Origin: Lagierella massiliensis
Lineage (GTDB): Bacteria; Bacillota; Clostridia; Tissierellales; Peptoniphilaceae
Reading direction: 5' to 3'
DNA: 64,000 nucleotides
Assembly (NCBI RefSeq): GCF_001407835.1
Contig: NZ_CYUO01000004.1
Span: 542,771 to 606,770, forward strand
The translations under genes and the position numbers were made by a program. Below the pieces are notes generated by a model. That model did no database searches, was not told where the DNA came from, and saw nothing but the letters and a program-made list of their open reading frames with translations. Shown here one piece after another: positions 1 through 8,823 of the stretch (within the stretch, counting starts at the first letter, position 1; every line of letters begins with the position of its first letter).

Positions 1-150
1 CAAAATATGATAAAGCTACAGAACATGTTGCTCAATATAACTACACTGGAGACGACGTAGTTCCACAAAAACCAGGCGAAGACAAACCAGATGTTCCAAA
101 AAACTTTGTATTAGTAGAATTTAAACAAGGTGAACATGGAACATTAGAAG
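1..150 (+). repeat. 150-bp direct repeat, copy 1 (copy 2 at 2821-2970)
   Basis: Bases 1-150 are identical to 2821-2970, in the same coding frame of the two adjacent surface genes. The copies diverge afterwards by a 6-base indel within otherwise similar sequence. A less exact copy of part of this unit lies at about 553-700. Identity at synonymous positions points to recent duplication or gene conversion. Confidence 0.9.
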
Positions 151-1679
151 AAACAGAAACAACAAAATATTGGGTAAACCCAACTGCAGGAAAGACAGTT
201 GCAGACGTTACAAAACCAGCAGTAACACCAGAAGAAGGATACAAACACACAGGCTGGGATAAAACAGATGACACAGCAATTACAGAAGCATTAGAAGTAA
301 CTGCACAATACAAGAAGAAAGTTGTAACAGAAGATCCAAAAGACGAAGACTACGTAAAAGTAGACTTTGCAACAGGCAAGGGAACACTTGACGGAACTTC
401 AGAATACTGGGTACTAAAGAATGAAGAAGTAGAACTAACAGCTCCAACAGTTAATATGGGAACAATTACAGACTACACATTCAAAGCATGGGATCCAGCA
501 GTTAAAACAACTTATACAGAAGACACAACACACAATGCAACATTTAACTACGCAGGAGACGACATTGTTCCACAAAAACCAGGCGAAGACAAACCAGAAG
601 TACCAGATAACTTCGTATTAGTAGAATTCAAACAAGGTGAACATGGAACAATAGCAGAAACAGAAACAACAAAATACTGGGTAAACCCAACTGCAGGAAA
701 GACAGTTGCAGACGTTACAAAACCAGCAGTAGTAGCAGAAAATAATTGGGAACACACAGGCTGGGATAAAGCAGATGCAGAAGAAATCAAAGCTGAAATG
801 GAAATAACAGCACAATATAGTCAAAATTCATCTATTATAGCTAATCCAGTTCAAAAATATGATGAACCTACAGACGATCAATATATTGAAGGTGTTTTAC
901 CAGAAGGAAAAACTCTTCCAAAGGATGCAACAGTAGAACTTGTTGTAAAGAATGGGGACAATTATGAAAAGGTAGATGTTCCTGTAACAACTGATGGTGG
1001 AGTAATCAAAGTTGATGTTAAGAACGATAACATCAAACATGGTGAAACATATTACTTTGCTATTACAGAAGAAGGTAAGGTAACTTCTTACTCTGATACA
1101 CCAGTTACTATTGATAAGCAAGGTCCTAATATGGGAAAAGCTGGCGAAGAAATTACTTTAGTTCAAGACGCTTATGGTTACCAAGTTAAAGTTTCTGCAA
1201 AAGCAAATGATGACGCTGGTATTTTAAGAGTCTATGCTGAAGAAGACAAAGAAAATGGATATTATGATAAAAACGCAGAAAACATTGAAGCTAATTTAGC
1301 TGAGTCTATTCAAAATCAACTTGGAGTAGAAAAAGTATTTAAAGTAACAGCAGTGGATAAATTTGGTAATAAGACTGAAGTAACAAAGACTGCTGAAGCT
1401 ACAGGAACTCCAATTATGGTAAAAGCAGAAAGACCTCTTGATGGGGACGACTTTATCTATGTTACAACAGATGTAGGAGCAAGTCTTGTAATTACAGTTA
1501 TTAATAGAGATAAAACAGAAGCCTTTACTATGACTTACGAACAAACAGCAGAATCTGAAGAAATTAAACTTGTTAATGCTGACGGTACTCCATTTAAATT
1601 AAGTAAGGGACAAAAAGTAAAGGTAAAAGCAAGTATAGACGGAAAAGAAGACAATACCTTAACAATTAGAGTACGATAA
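1..1679 (+). CDS. Repeat-containing surface/secreted protein, 5' end outside window
   Basis: The reading frame is open from the first base (first full codon at 3) to TAA at 1677-1679, so this is the C-terminal 558 residues of a larger protein; the ATG at 456 is internal, not a start. The first ~270 residues hold repeats of about 60-80 residues with a VEFKQGEHGT...KYWVNP...GW pattern, like Listeria-Bacteroides (InlB B-type) repeats found in adhesins. The rest looks like Ig-like beta domains (TPVTIDKQGPN, FKVTAVDKFGNKTEVT). No LPXTG motif, membrane anchor or CWB2 domain is seen at the C-terminus, so any wall anchor must lie upstream of the window. It is followed 24 bases later by a related surface gene that shares DNA with it. 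Function is inferred as extracellular adhesion or structure; partners are unknown. Confidence 0.8.
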   Translation, partial: KYDKATEHVAQYNYTGDDVVPQKPGEDKPDVPKNFVLVEFKQGEHGTLEETETTKYWVNPTAGKTVADVTKPAVTPEEGYKHTGWDKTDDTAITEALEVTAQYKKKVVTEDPKDEDYVKVDFATGKGTLDGTSEYWVLKNEEVELTAPTVNMGTITDYTFKAWDPAVKTTYTEDTTHNATFNYAGDDIVPQKPGEDKPEVPDNFVLVEFKQGEHGTIAETETTKYWVNPTAGKTVADVTKPAVVAENNWEHTGWDKADAEEIKAEMEITAQYSQNSSIIANPVQKYDEPTDDQYIEGVLPEGKTLPKDATVELVVKNGDNYEKVDVPVTTDGGVIKVDVKNDNIKHGETYYFAITEEGKVTSYSDTPVTIDKQGPNMGKAGEEITLVQDAYGYQVKVSAKANDDAGILRVYAEEDKENGYYDKNAENIEANLAESIQNQLGVEKVFKVTAVDKFGNKTEVTKTAEATGTPIMVKAERPLDGDDFIYVTTDVGASLVITVINRDKTEAFTMTYEQTAESEEIKLVNADGTPFKLSKGQKVKVKASIDGKEDNTLTIRVR

Positions 1680-1703
1680 GTTCTTGAAATTCAAGGAGGA
1701 ACT

Positions 1704-4700
1704 ATGAACAAAAAAATATTGTCGCTTTTCTTGGCAATAGTGATGGTTCTTGGAGCGGTAAGTCCAGCTTTTGCAGCTGGATTTACTCCTCTGAACAATC
1801 CAGAAAAAGCCTCTGAAAGCGAATTAATTGAAGAAAATGGAAAGCTTAAGGCAAAACTTAGCCTTCCAAAGACAGAAAAAAGAAAAACGAGATCTATTGC
1901 AAGAGCAAAGGCTGGAGCAGAACCACAATTTGGTGAAACAAAAGTCACAGTCAATATTGCAAAGCATGGTATTGGAAGCAAAGAGTTTGCATTCGATACA
2001 GTTTTTGGAGTAGGAGCAGAAAAAAAGATAACTTTATACAACGACGCGGATAATTCTTCTCAAGATAAAACTTTCACTAAGGACGATGCGTCAATTACAT
2101 TTGACACTCCTGTGCCTATGGATGACGTCGTAAATGAAGAAGTTTGGATTGAATTTGAAGGAAAAAATGTGGCAGGAAAACTCACTTGGGAAGAATCTGA
2201 TCCCGACTACGGTGGAGGTTCTAATATAACAAAATTTACATTGGACCTTTACCAAGTGAGAAATTTAGATGTTATTGTTAAAACAGTTAATAGTAATGGA
2301 ACTGTTGTAGAAAATCCTACTACAGAAGGAACAAATGGAAAAATTAAACTTGAAAGTTTAAATAAAGAGATTGATATTCCGAAAAAAGATGTAAAAGGTG
2401 TCTTTGTTGAAGGTTCTATAAGAGTAAGGGATGTGGATAAGCTAAATGCCGCCATTCAAAACTATTCCATTGAAGGATTGAAAGATGGCCTATTAGTAGA
2501 CAAAGCTAATAACAAAGTTTACAAACCAGGAGAATTTGTTCTTGATGATGAGGGAATTAAACCTGCAGAAGTTACTCTTACAGAAAAGCCAATCGTAACA
2601 GAAACAGAACCAAAGATTGACGATCCAGAGAATCCTGGAACAGAAATCACAGACCCTGACTATGTAGCAGTAACATTCGCAAAAGGTGACCATGGAACAA
2701 TAGCAGGAAACAAAACCTATTATGTTTTCAAAGGCGTAGAAATGGAATCTGCATTAACTCCACCAGCAGTAACACCAAATAATGGTTGGACACATAGTGG
2801 TTGGAATCCAGATTTAGCAACAAAATATGATAAAGCTACAGAACATGTTGCTCAATATAACTACACTGGAGACGACGTAGTTCCACAAAAACCAGGCGAA
2901 GACAAACCAGATGTTCCAAAAAACTTTGTATTAGTAGAATTTAAACAAGGTGAACATGGAACATTAGAAGGAACAACAAAATATTGGGTAAATCCAGAAA
3001 AAGAAGTAACAGTAACAGCTCCAACAGTAAACCCAGCAGAAGGATTTACATTTACTGGTTGGGATAATGATTTAACTCAAAAATTCACTACTGATACTGA
3101 AATTACAGCAGAATATACTAAAAAAGTAGAATTTCAGTGTTTATCAGAAGATGCTCTTAAGAATCAATTTGTAAATGCCGCTGACGGTTTATTCTCAAAG
3201 ATAAACAGTAAAGAGGGAGTTTATATTGGCTCTTATGATAAGGCAACAAAAACAGTTGAAGTTGCAATAATAGATAAGACTAAGGGCATAGGTGAAATTT
3301 CAGGAACTGGCTTAATTTCTAATCTATGGGATTTAAAAGATAATAACTATCTATATTCATTTAAAATTGGTAATCAAGTTGAAAAAGTTATTACACCAAC
3401 TATGACTATGAATGATGTTAAACAACTCGTTCTTTTTGATATGGCCAATGCTCTAAACAAGCAAAGTCTAAAAGGCTTAGAAGATTTTATAGGTGAAAGT
3501 ATTACTCTACAAGTTAAGGTTAAACAACCTGGATGTGAAAATGCTGTAACTATTGACTATACAATTAAAGGTAAAGAAGCTATATCATCTATACTAAAAG
3601 ATAAGCTTGATCCAAAGGATATAATTGTATGGAAAGATACTCCAGCAGATGAAATTAACTGGAAAGATGGAGTAAAACTTAATGATGCAAATAAAGATAA
3701 TGAAGAATACAAAACTTATCTTAATGATGCCATAGTCGAAGAAGCATCAGAACCAGCAAGAAAGACCGATACAGTCGGAAATATTCCTGGTAAAGTAAAA
3801 GTTACTTTCAGTGATGGTTCAAGTTTAATTGTTGATAAACAAAATCTAATTGTTAAAGAAAACATCCTTTCTAACGAAGAAGAAGCACCAAAAGATGCAA
3901 TAGAAGTTAAATTCTATTTAGGCGAAGGTGTAAAAGTTGTTAAAGAAGGTGTTACTACAGAAGGTAATAAGGATAATCCTGTACTTTATAGAACTTACAA
4001 AATAAAACCAGGAACAGACTTAGGTAGTTATAAACACTCACAACTAAATGAAACAATATTTGAATTAATAAATGCTGAAGTAACTGATGGATATAAAGAA
4101 CCAGTTACTTGGAAGGGAAATATAACAAGTAACCCTGATAACTATGTTGTAAGTAAAGATAATAATGAATTTACAGCAAGTGCTAAAAAAACACCTGCAG
4201 TATGTAAACCTATTAACGTTTTAAAAGAAGAATTTGAAAAAGCTGCAAATGAAAAGTTTAATGAAATAAAATCAAAAGATGGAGTTTACTCTGCGGTTTA
4301 TGATGCTGACAAGCACAAGGTAACTGTAACAATCCTTGATAAAACTCAAAAGTTTAAAGAACTAAGAGGAACTGGTCTTGTAGCAGGACTATTTGAACTA
4401 AAAGAAAAGAACCATGTTGTAGCAATTCAAATAGGTGCACAAGATAGAATTAATCTTCGAGATGACCTTACTATGGGTGAATTAGCTCAACTTATATCTT
4501 TTGGAATTGGAAATGAGCTTAACGCTCAAGGTGTTCCAAACATACAAACACTTGAAGATTTTGCAGGAAAGACAGTAGCTGTTAAGTTATATGTAAAAGA
4601 AGCTGGATGTGATAACGAAGTATCCGTAATTTATTATATAACTGGACAACTAAATGACTCAGACAAGGATATAATTCCTTACGAACCAGCTGATCCTCAA

Positions 4701-7700
4701 AATCCAACTGATGAAAATGATCCAAATATTCCTAAAAAAGATAAAGATGGAAAAGATATTGTACCAAGTGATTTTGTTAGAGTAGCATTTAAAGTAGATC
4801 CAAACCCATCAGGAACACTTACATTCGATGATGTTGTAGAAAAATCTGTAATATCAGCACTTGTAAGAATCACAAAACCACAAAAGAAGTGGGCAGACTT
4901 TACAATGCCAACTACTAACGATACAGACACTTATAAATTCTTGAAGTGGGAAATGCCAACTAATACAGTTGTTGCCGATGGCGATGTTGCAGTAGCTAAG
5001 TTTATTAAAAACGGCGACAAAATTGACCCTAATGACAATGTTCCACAAGGAGTTCACAAAGTAACTCTAAAACAAGGAATGGGTGTTGAAGATAACGAAA
5101 AATATGCAATATATGCAGTATTTGATGGCAAGACACTTGAAGAAGCGGGAATAGTATTTGATCCAGTTGCGCAACAAGGATTTAATAATCCGGCATGGTA
5201 TGATGATCAAACTAAAGTTGAAAATCTTGGTGAAGTTACTGTAACAGAAGATAAAATTTTCGAAGCAAGAGCAAATGCTTTACAATGTTTAACAGAAGAC
5301 GGCCTTAAAGAACAATTTGAAAAAGCGGCAAATCCAAAGTTTGACAAAGTAGGTTCAAAAGAAGGCGTATATATAGGTCACTTTGATGAAGCAAAGAAAG
5401 AAGTAACCGTTTATATTATCGATAAGACCCAAGGTGCTAAAGAAATTTCTGGCACAGGACTTATTTCTGGCCTTACTGACCTTTATAAGAACAATTATCT
5501 AACAAAGATTCAAGTTGGAAATGAAGAAGAAAGAGACCTTAAAGCTTTAGCAAAAGCTGCACCAGATGCAGGTATGACTGTTGAGCAAATATTTAAGACT
5601 TTTATAGGCACAGATATTCTTAACGCAGTTCAATCTGAAGGAAATAAAACAGGCACTTTAGAAGACTTTATTGATAAGACTGTAGTATTAAAACTTACTA
5701 TTGAACAACCTGGATGTAATAAACCAGTTACAGTTGAATATACAGTAAATGGCAAAGAAGCTGCAGCATCTCTATTAAAAGACAAGCTTGACCCACAAGA
5801 TATTTCAGTATGGTTAAAAGATAAAATTAACTGGAAAGACGGAGTTAAGTTAAAAGAAGGTACAGAAGATGCTGATGGCATGTTACAAGGCTTACTTGAT
5901 AAAGCTACAGTAACAGATGAATCAGGTAGAAATTCTGATACAGTCGGAAAATATCCAGGAACATTAAAAGTAGTATTTGAAGACGGATCTGAACTTACTG
6001 TAGAAAATCAAAATCTATATGTAAGAGAAGAAAAAGAAGAAATTACAGATAATAATAAAGATTGGCCTATTCCAAAGGATGGACTTGAAGTTCAATTTAA
6101 AGCAGGAGAAGGCGTAAAGAAAGAAGCTGAAGGAACAGACTTAATAAAGACTGTATTAATGAAGGTAGGAACAGTATTAGAAGCTAAAGACTTCCCAGCA
6201 GTTGAATTAGAAACTGGATATACTAAGCCAGCTAAATGGACTGGAAATGGAACTAATGAAGGATTTGTAGTTTCTAAAACAAATAATGTATTTACTGCAA
6301 ATGCAGAAAAAACTGGAGACATCATCGTTGATGACACACCAGACACAGATGATGATAAACCAGAAGGATATGTAACTGTTAAGTTCTTACCTGGAGATAA
6401 TGGAAGTTTAGAAGGAGCTACTAAGTTCTATGTAAATCCAAATGCTGGAAAGAAGAATTCTGATTTAACAGAACCTACTATTAAACCTAATGTTGGATAT
6501 AAAGTAGCAGATCCAAAATGGGATCCAGAATTTGTAACAGATGAAGAAATAAAAGCAGATGCAACTTATACTGCTAAGTATACTAAGTTAGATGACATTA
6601 TTAATGGTCATGATGATAATGGCGATGAAGTTGAAAAACCTGAAGGATATGTAACTGTAAGATTCTTAGTAGATAAAAATGGAACATTAGATGGGGAAAC
6701 ACTTTACTATGTAAATCCAGAAGCTAAGAAGACTATAATGGAGATTACTCCTCCAACAATAAAAGTTAAAGAAGAATATGTTGCAAAAGGCTATAACGTT
6801 GGTGACCCAATGTGGGAACCTGATTTAGCGAATGATGAAACACCAATAACTGCAGATAGATACTATGTTGCAAACTTTGACTGTGATCATCCAGTTCCAA
6901 CTGAATTTGAAATTAGTTATATTTCAGGAAACCCAGAAGGAGGTAGTGTAACACCAGCATCTGAAACAGTAGTAATTGACGGTGGAGAAATAAAAGGCTC
7001 AACTGCAACAGCAAATGAAGGATACAAATTTGTTAAGTGGATTGATGCAGAAGGAAACGAAGTATCAAAAGATGAAAAATTTGTACCAACAAAGAGAGAA
7101 TCTGCAAAATATATAGCAGTATTTGAAAAAGAAGAAACAGTGACACCAGAGCCAACAGAATTTACTATCAAATATAGATCTGTTGATAAGAACATGGGAA
7201 CAGTTTCTAAAGAATCAGAAACAGTAGCAATTGATGGTGGAGTAATAGAAGGATCAACTGCAACAGCAAAATCTGGATATAAGTTTGTTAAGTGGATTGA
7301 TACAGACGGAAATGAAGTATCTACTGATAAGAAATTTGTACCATCAAAGAGAGAATCTGCAACTTATATAGCAGTATTTGAAAAGATTCAAAAACCTAAT
7401 CCAACTGATCCAACTACACCAACAGAACCATCTACACCTTCAGAACCAACTAAACCAGAAGGCGATAGAATTAATGGAAAAGATAGAATAGAAACAGCTA
7501 TCGAAATATCCAAGAAGTACTTTGGACAATCAAGCACAGTAATAGTAGTAGATAGAAAAGACTTCCCAGACGCTATGACAGCATCAGTGCTATCAAAGCT
7601 ATTGAAGGCACCAATACTACTAACAGAAACAAACAAGCTTGACCCAAGAGTAGCTGCAGAAATCGAAAGACTTGGAGCAAGAGACGTAATAATCGTAGGA

Positions 7701-8345
7701 GGAAACTCATCAGTATCAGAAGCAGTTAAAAAAGAATTAGCTAAATTTGATAAAGACACAGTAGAAAGAATCTACGGAAAAGACAGATACGAAACATCAG
7801 CCCAAGTAGCAAGAAGAGTAGTAGGAATAACAGGAAAACTTGGACACGCAGTAGTAGCATCAGGAGAAGTATTTGCAGACGCATTAACAGTAGCACCATA
7901 CGCATCAAGAGAAGGTTACCCAATACTATTAGTAAAAGCAAATAACTTACCAAAAACAGTAAAAGATGTTATGACAGAATTAGCTATAAACAAAGTAACA
8001 ATAGCAGGCGGATACACAACAGTAGAAAAATCCTTAGAAACTTCACTACCAACAGTAGTAGAAAGACTAAGAGGAAAATCAAGATACGAAACAGCAATTG
8101 ATATAGCAAACAAGAAGTTTAGTTCAGCAAAAGAAATATTCCTTGCAAACGGAGAAGAGTGGATGGACGCACTTGTAATAGGACCAGTAGGCGGAATCTT
8201 AGACATGCCAATCCTATTAACAGAAGCAAACAGTGCACCAAAATCACTAAGAGACTATATCGCAAAAGCAAACATCGAAAAGATAACAGCAATAGGCGGT
8301 AGAAGTATGGTAAGTGACAGAGTTCTAAGCGAACTAAGCAAATAG
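1704..8345 (+). CDS. Giant CWB2-anchored surface protein with Rib-like and InlB-type repeats
   Basis: A 2213-residue secreted protein. Residues 1-25 are a Sec signal peptide (MNKKILSLFL, cleavage near AFAAG). Around 310-475 are InlB B-type repeats like those of the upstream gene. Three large related modules start with a Cys at residues 479, 834 and 1195 (pattern KxGVY...DKT...GTGL...GLxDL...EDF). Modules 1 and 3 are followed by Rib/alpha-like segments (DTVGNIPGKVKVTFSDGSS). Two further InlB-type repeats lie around 1735-1895, then a Pro/Thr linker. Three CWB2 repeats fill residues ~1921-2213 (GKDRIETA, GKDRYETS, GKSRYETA). CWB2 is known to bind anionic wall polymers non-covalently, so the protein should sit on the cell surface. 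The start is set by AAGGAGGA at 1693-1700. A terminator follows. Ligand unknown; adhesin or S-layer-associated role is inferred. Confidence 0.9.
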   Translation: MNKKILSLFLAIVMVLGAVSPAFAAGFTPLNNPEKASESELIEENGKLKAKLSLPKTEKRKTRSIARAKAGAEPQFGETKVTVNIAKHGIGSKEFAFDTVFGVGAEKKITLYNDADNSSQDKTFTKDDASITFDTPVPMDDVVNEEVWIEFEGKNVAGKLTWEESDPDYGGGSNITKFTLDLYQVRNLDVIVKTVNSNGTVVENPTTEGTNGKIKLESLNKEIDIPKKDVKGVFVEGSIRVRDVDKLNAAIQNYSIEGLKDGLLVDKANNKVYKPGEFVLDDEGIKPAEVTLTEKPIVTETEPKIDDPENPGTEITDPDYVAVTFAKGDHGTIAGNKTYYVFKGVEMESALTPPAVTPNNGWTHSGWNPDLATKYDKATEHVAQYNYTGDDVVPQKPGEDKPDVPKNFVLVEFKQGEHGTLEGTTKYWVNPEKEVTVTAPTVNPAEGFTFTGWDNDLTQKFTTDTEITAEYTKKVEFQCLSEDALKNQFVNAADGLFSKINSKEGVYIGSYDKATKTVEVAIIDKTKGIGEISGTGLISNLWDLKDNNYLYSFKIGNQVEKVITPTMTMNDVKQLVLFDMANALNKQSLKGLEDFIGESITLQVKVKQPGCENAVTIDYTIKGKEAISSILKDKLDPKDIIVWKDTPADEINWKDGVKLNDANKDNEEYKTYLNDAIVEEASEPARKTDTVGNIPGKVKVTFSDGSSLIVDKQNLIVKENILSNEEEAPKDAIEVKFYLGEGVKVVKEGVTTEGNKDNPVLYRTYKIKPGTDLGSYKHSQLNETIFELINAEVTDGYKEPVTWKGNITSNPDNYVVSKDNNEFTASAKKTPAVCKPINVLKEEFEKAANEKFNEIKSKDGVYSAVYDADKHKVTVTILDKTQKFKELRGTGLVAGLFELKEKNHVVAIQIGAQDRINLRDDLTMGELAQLISFGIGNELNAQGVPNIQTLEDFAGKTVAVKLYVKEAGCDNEVSVIYYITGQLNDSDKDIIPYEPADPQNPTDENDPNIPKKDKDGKDIVPSDFVRVAFKVDPNPSGTLTFDDVVEKSVISALVRITKPQKKWADFTMPTTNDTDTYKFLKWEMPTNTVVADGDVAVAKFIKNGDKIDPNDNVPQGVHKVTLKQGMGVEDNEKYAIYAVFDGKTLEEAGIVFDPVAQQGFNNPAWYDDQTKVENLGEVTVTEDKIFEARANALQCLTEDGLKEQFEKAANPKFDKVGSKEGVYIGHFDEAKKEVTVYIIDKTQGAKEISGTGLISGLTDLYKNNYLTKIQVGNEEERDLKALAKAAPDAGMTVEQIFKTFIGTDILNAVQSEGNKTGTLEDFIDKTVVLKLTIEQPGCNKPVTVEYTVNGKEAAASLLKDKLDPQDISVWLKDKINWKDGVKLKEGTEDADGMLQGLLDKATVTDESGRNSDTVGKYPGTLKVVFEDGSELTVENQNLYVREEKEEITDNNKDWPIPKDGLEVQFKAGEGVKKEAEGTDLIKTVLMKVGTVLEAKDFPAVELETGYTKPAKWTGNGTNEGFVVSKTNNVFTANAEKTGDIIVDDTPDTDDDKPEGYVTVKFLPGDNGSLEGATKFYVNPNAGKKNSDLTEPTIKPNVGYKVADPKWDPEFVTDEEIKADATYTAKYTKLDDIINGHDDNGDEVEKPEGYVTVRFLVDKNGTLDGETLYYVNPEAKKTIMEITPPTIKVKEEYVAKGYNVGDPMWEPDLANDETPITADRYYVANFDCDHPVPTEFEISYISGNPEGGSVTPASETVVIDGGEIKGSTATANEGYKFVKWIDAEGNEVSKDEKFVPTKRESAKYIAVFEKEETVTPEPTEFTIKYRSVDKNMGTVSKESETVAIDGGVIEGSTATAKSGYKFVKWIDTDGNEVSTDKKFVPSKRESATYIAVFEKIQKPNPTDPTTPTEPSTPSEPTKPEGDRINGKDRIETAIEISKKYFGQSSTVIVVDRKDFPDAMTASVLSKLLKAPILLTETNKLDPRVAAEIERLGARDVIIVGGNSSVSEAVKKELAKFDKDTVERIYGKDRYETSAQVARRVVGITGKLGHAVVASGEVFADALTVAPYASREGYPILLVKANNLPKTVKDVMTELAINKVTIAGGYTTVEKSLETSLPTVVERLRGKSRYETAIDIANKKFSSAKEIFLANGEEWMDALVIGPVGGILDMPILLTEANSAPKSLRDYIAKANIEKITAIGGRSMVSDRVLSELSK
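2821..2970 (+). repeat. 150-bp direct repeat, copy 2
   Basis: Identical to bases 1-150. The two copies are 2.8 kb apart in direct orientation, so recombination between them would fuse the two surface genes and delete the intervening DNA, including the signal peptide of the second gene. Confidence 0.9.
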
Positions 8346-8352
8346 AAAAAAG

Positions 8353-8386
8353 AAAAAGAACTTGGGAGAAATCCTGAGTTCTTTTT
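8353..8386 (+). terminator. Rho-independent terminator of the CWB2 surface gene
   Basis: A 15-bp stem (AAAAAGAACTTGGGA with TCCTGAGTTCTTTTT, two G-T pairs) with a GAAA loop ends in a T-run 7 bases after the stop codon. Confidence 0.9.
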
Positions 8387-8399
8387 GTTTAATTGTTCT

Positions 8400-8540
8400 C
8401 AAGGGGGAAAATGAACTGCTTTCTATCGGTTCCTATCCCCCTTGAACCCCCTTTACCTCCAAACGACTCGGGGAAACCCCGAGACCCTTTGGGAAAGAGG
8501 AAGAAAATCTTGTTGGATTTTCTACTTGTTTTTATAGTTG
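8400..8540. repeat. Intergenic hairpin-module repeat, family A
   Basis: The GC-rich segment from GGTTCCTATCCCCC to CCCCGAGACC (about 8429-8488) is the reverse complement of sequence at about 63470-63531. The adjacent segment GAGGAAGAAAATCTTG...GGATTTTCT occurs in the same orientation at both places. Each module is itself a hairpin (for example CTCGGGGAAACCCCGAG), which explains mixed orientations. A short open frame across it (8393-8647) has no ribosome binding site and is not called as a gene. Confidence 0.7.
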
Positions 8541-8585
8541 TGTTTTGGGGGTTTTTGTCTTACGAAGTTTTTATTTCCCAGTATT

Positions 8586-8736
8586 GTCATTCTGAGCGGA
8601 AATTTTTTTGGAACAAAAAAATTGTAGTCGAAGAATTCTTGACCTAACAGAAGACGAAGTCTTCGTTGTAGGTCAAATGTCGATCTCGTTTCACTTTCCG
8701 AAAAAAAGTGTCAGAAGGAGATCTCGTATTTTACTC
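8586..8736 (-). repeat. Dispersed multi-hairpin repeat, family B, inverted copy
   Basis: Starts with GTCATTCTGAGCGGAAA, then GTCGAAGAATTCTTGACC, an imperfect hairpin around GAAGACGAAGTCTTC closed by GACCTA/TAGGTC, then CGATCTCGTTTCACTTTC and AGTGTCAGAAGG. The same modules in reverse complement occur at 36655-36835, 38688-38763, 40131-40315 and 40408-40572. It is non-coding. The rest of this 480-base gap holds a TATAAT at 8801-8806, a possible -10 for the next gene. Confidence 0.8.
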
Positions 8737-8823
8737 GTCACTCAAATATCTAACTTTCCACTTTTTGACCCTTTTTAATGAAACCTTTTTTATTTTCAAG
8801 TATAATACTGTAGAGGGGGAGCT

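Noticed and set aside
456-1679. Separate gene starting at ATG 456
   Set aside because: The same frame is open from the window's first base with continuing repeat sequence and no ribosome binding site before 456; it is part of the larger truncated gene.
7388-7759. 123-residue minus-strand frame within the CWB2 gene
   Set aside because: A shadow of the repetitive surface gene; low-complexity translation and no start signals.
8393-8647. 84-residue open frame
   Set aside because: It lies wholly in intergenic hairpin repeats shared with other gaps and lacks a ribosome binding site.
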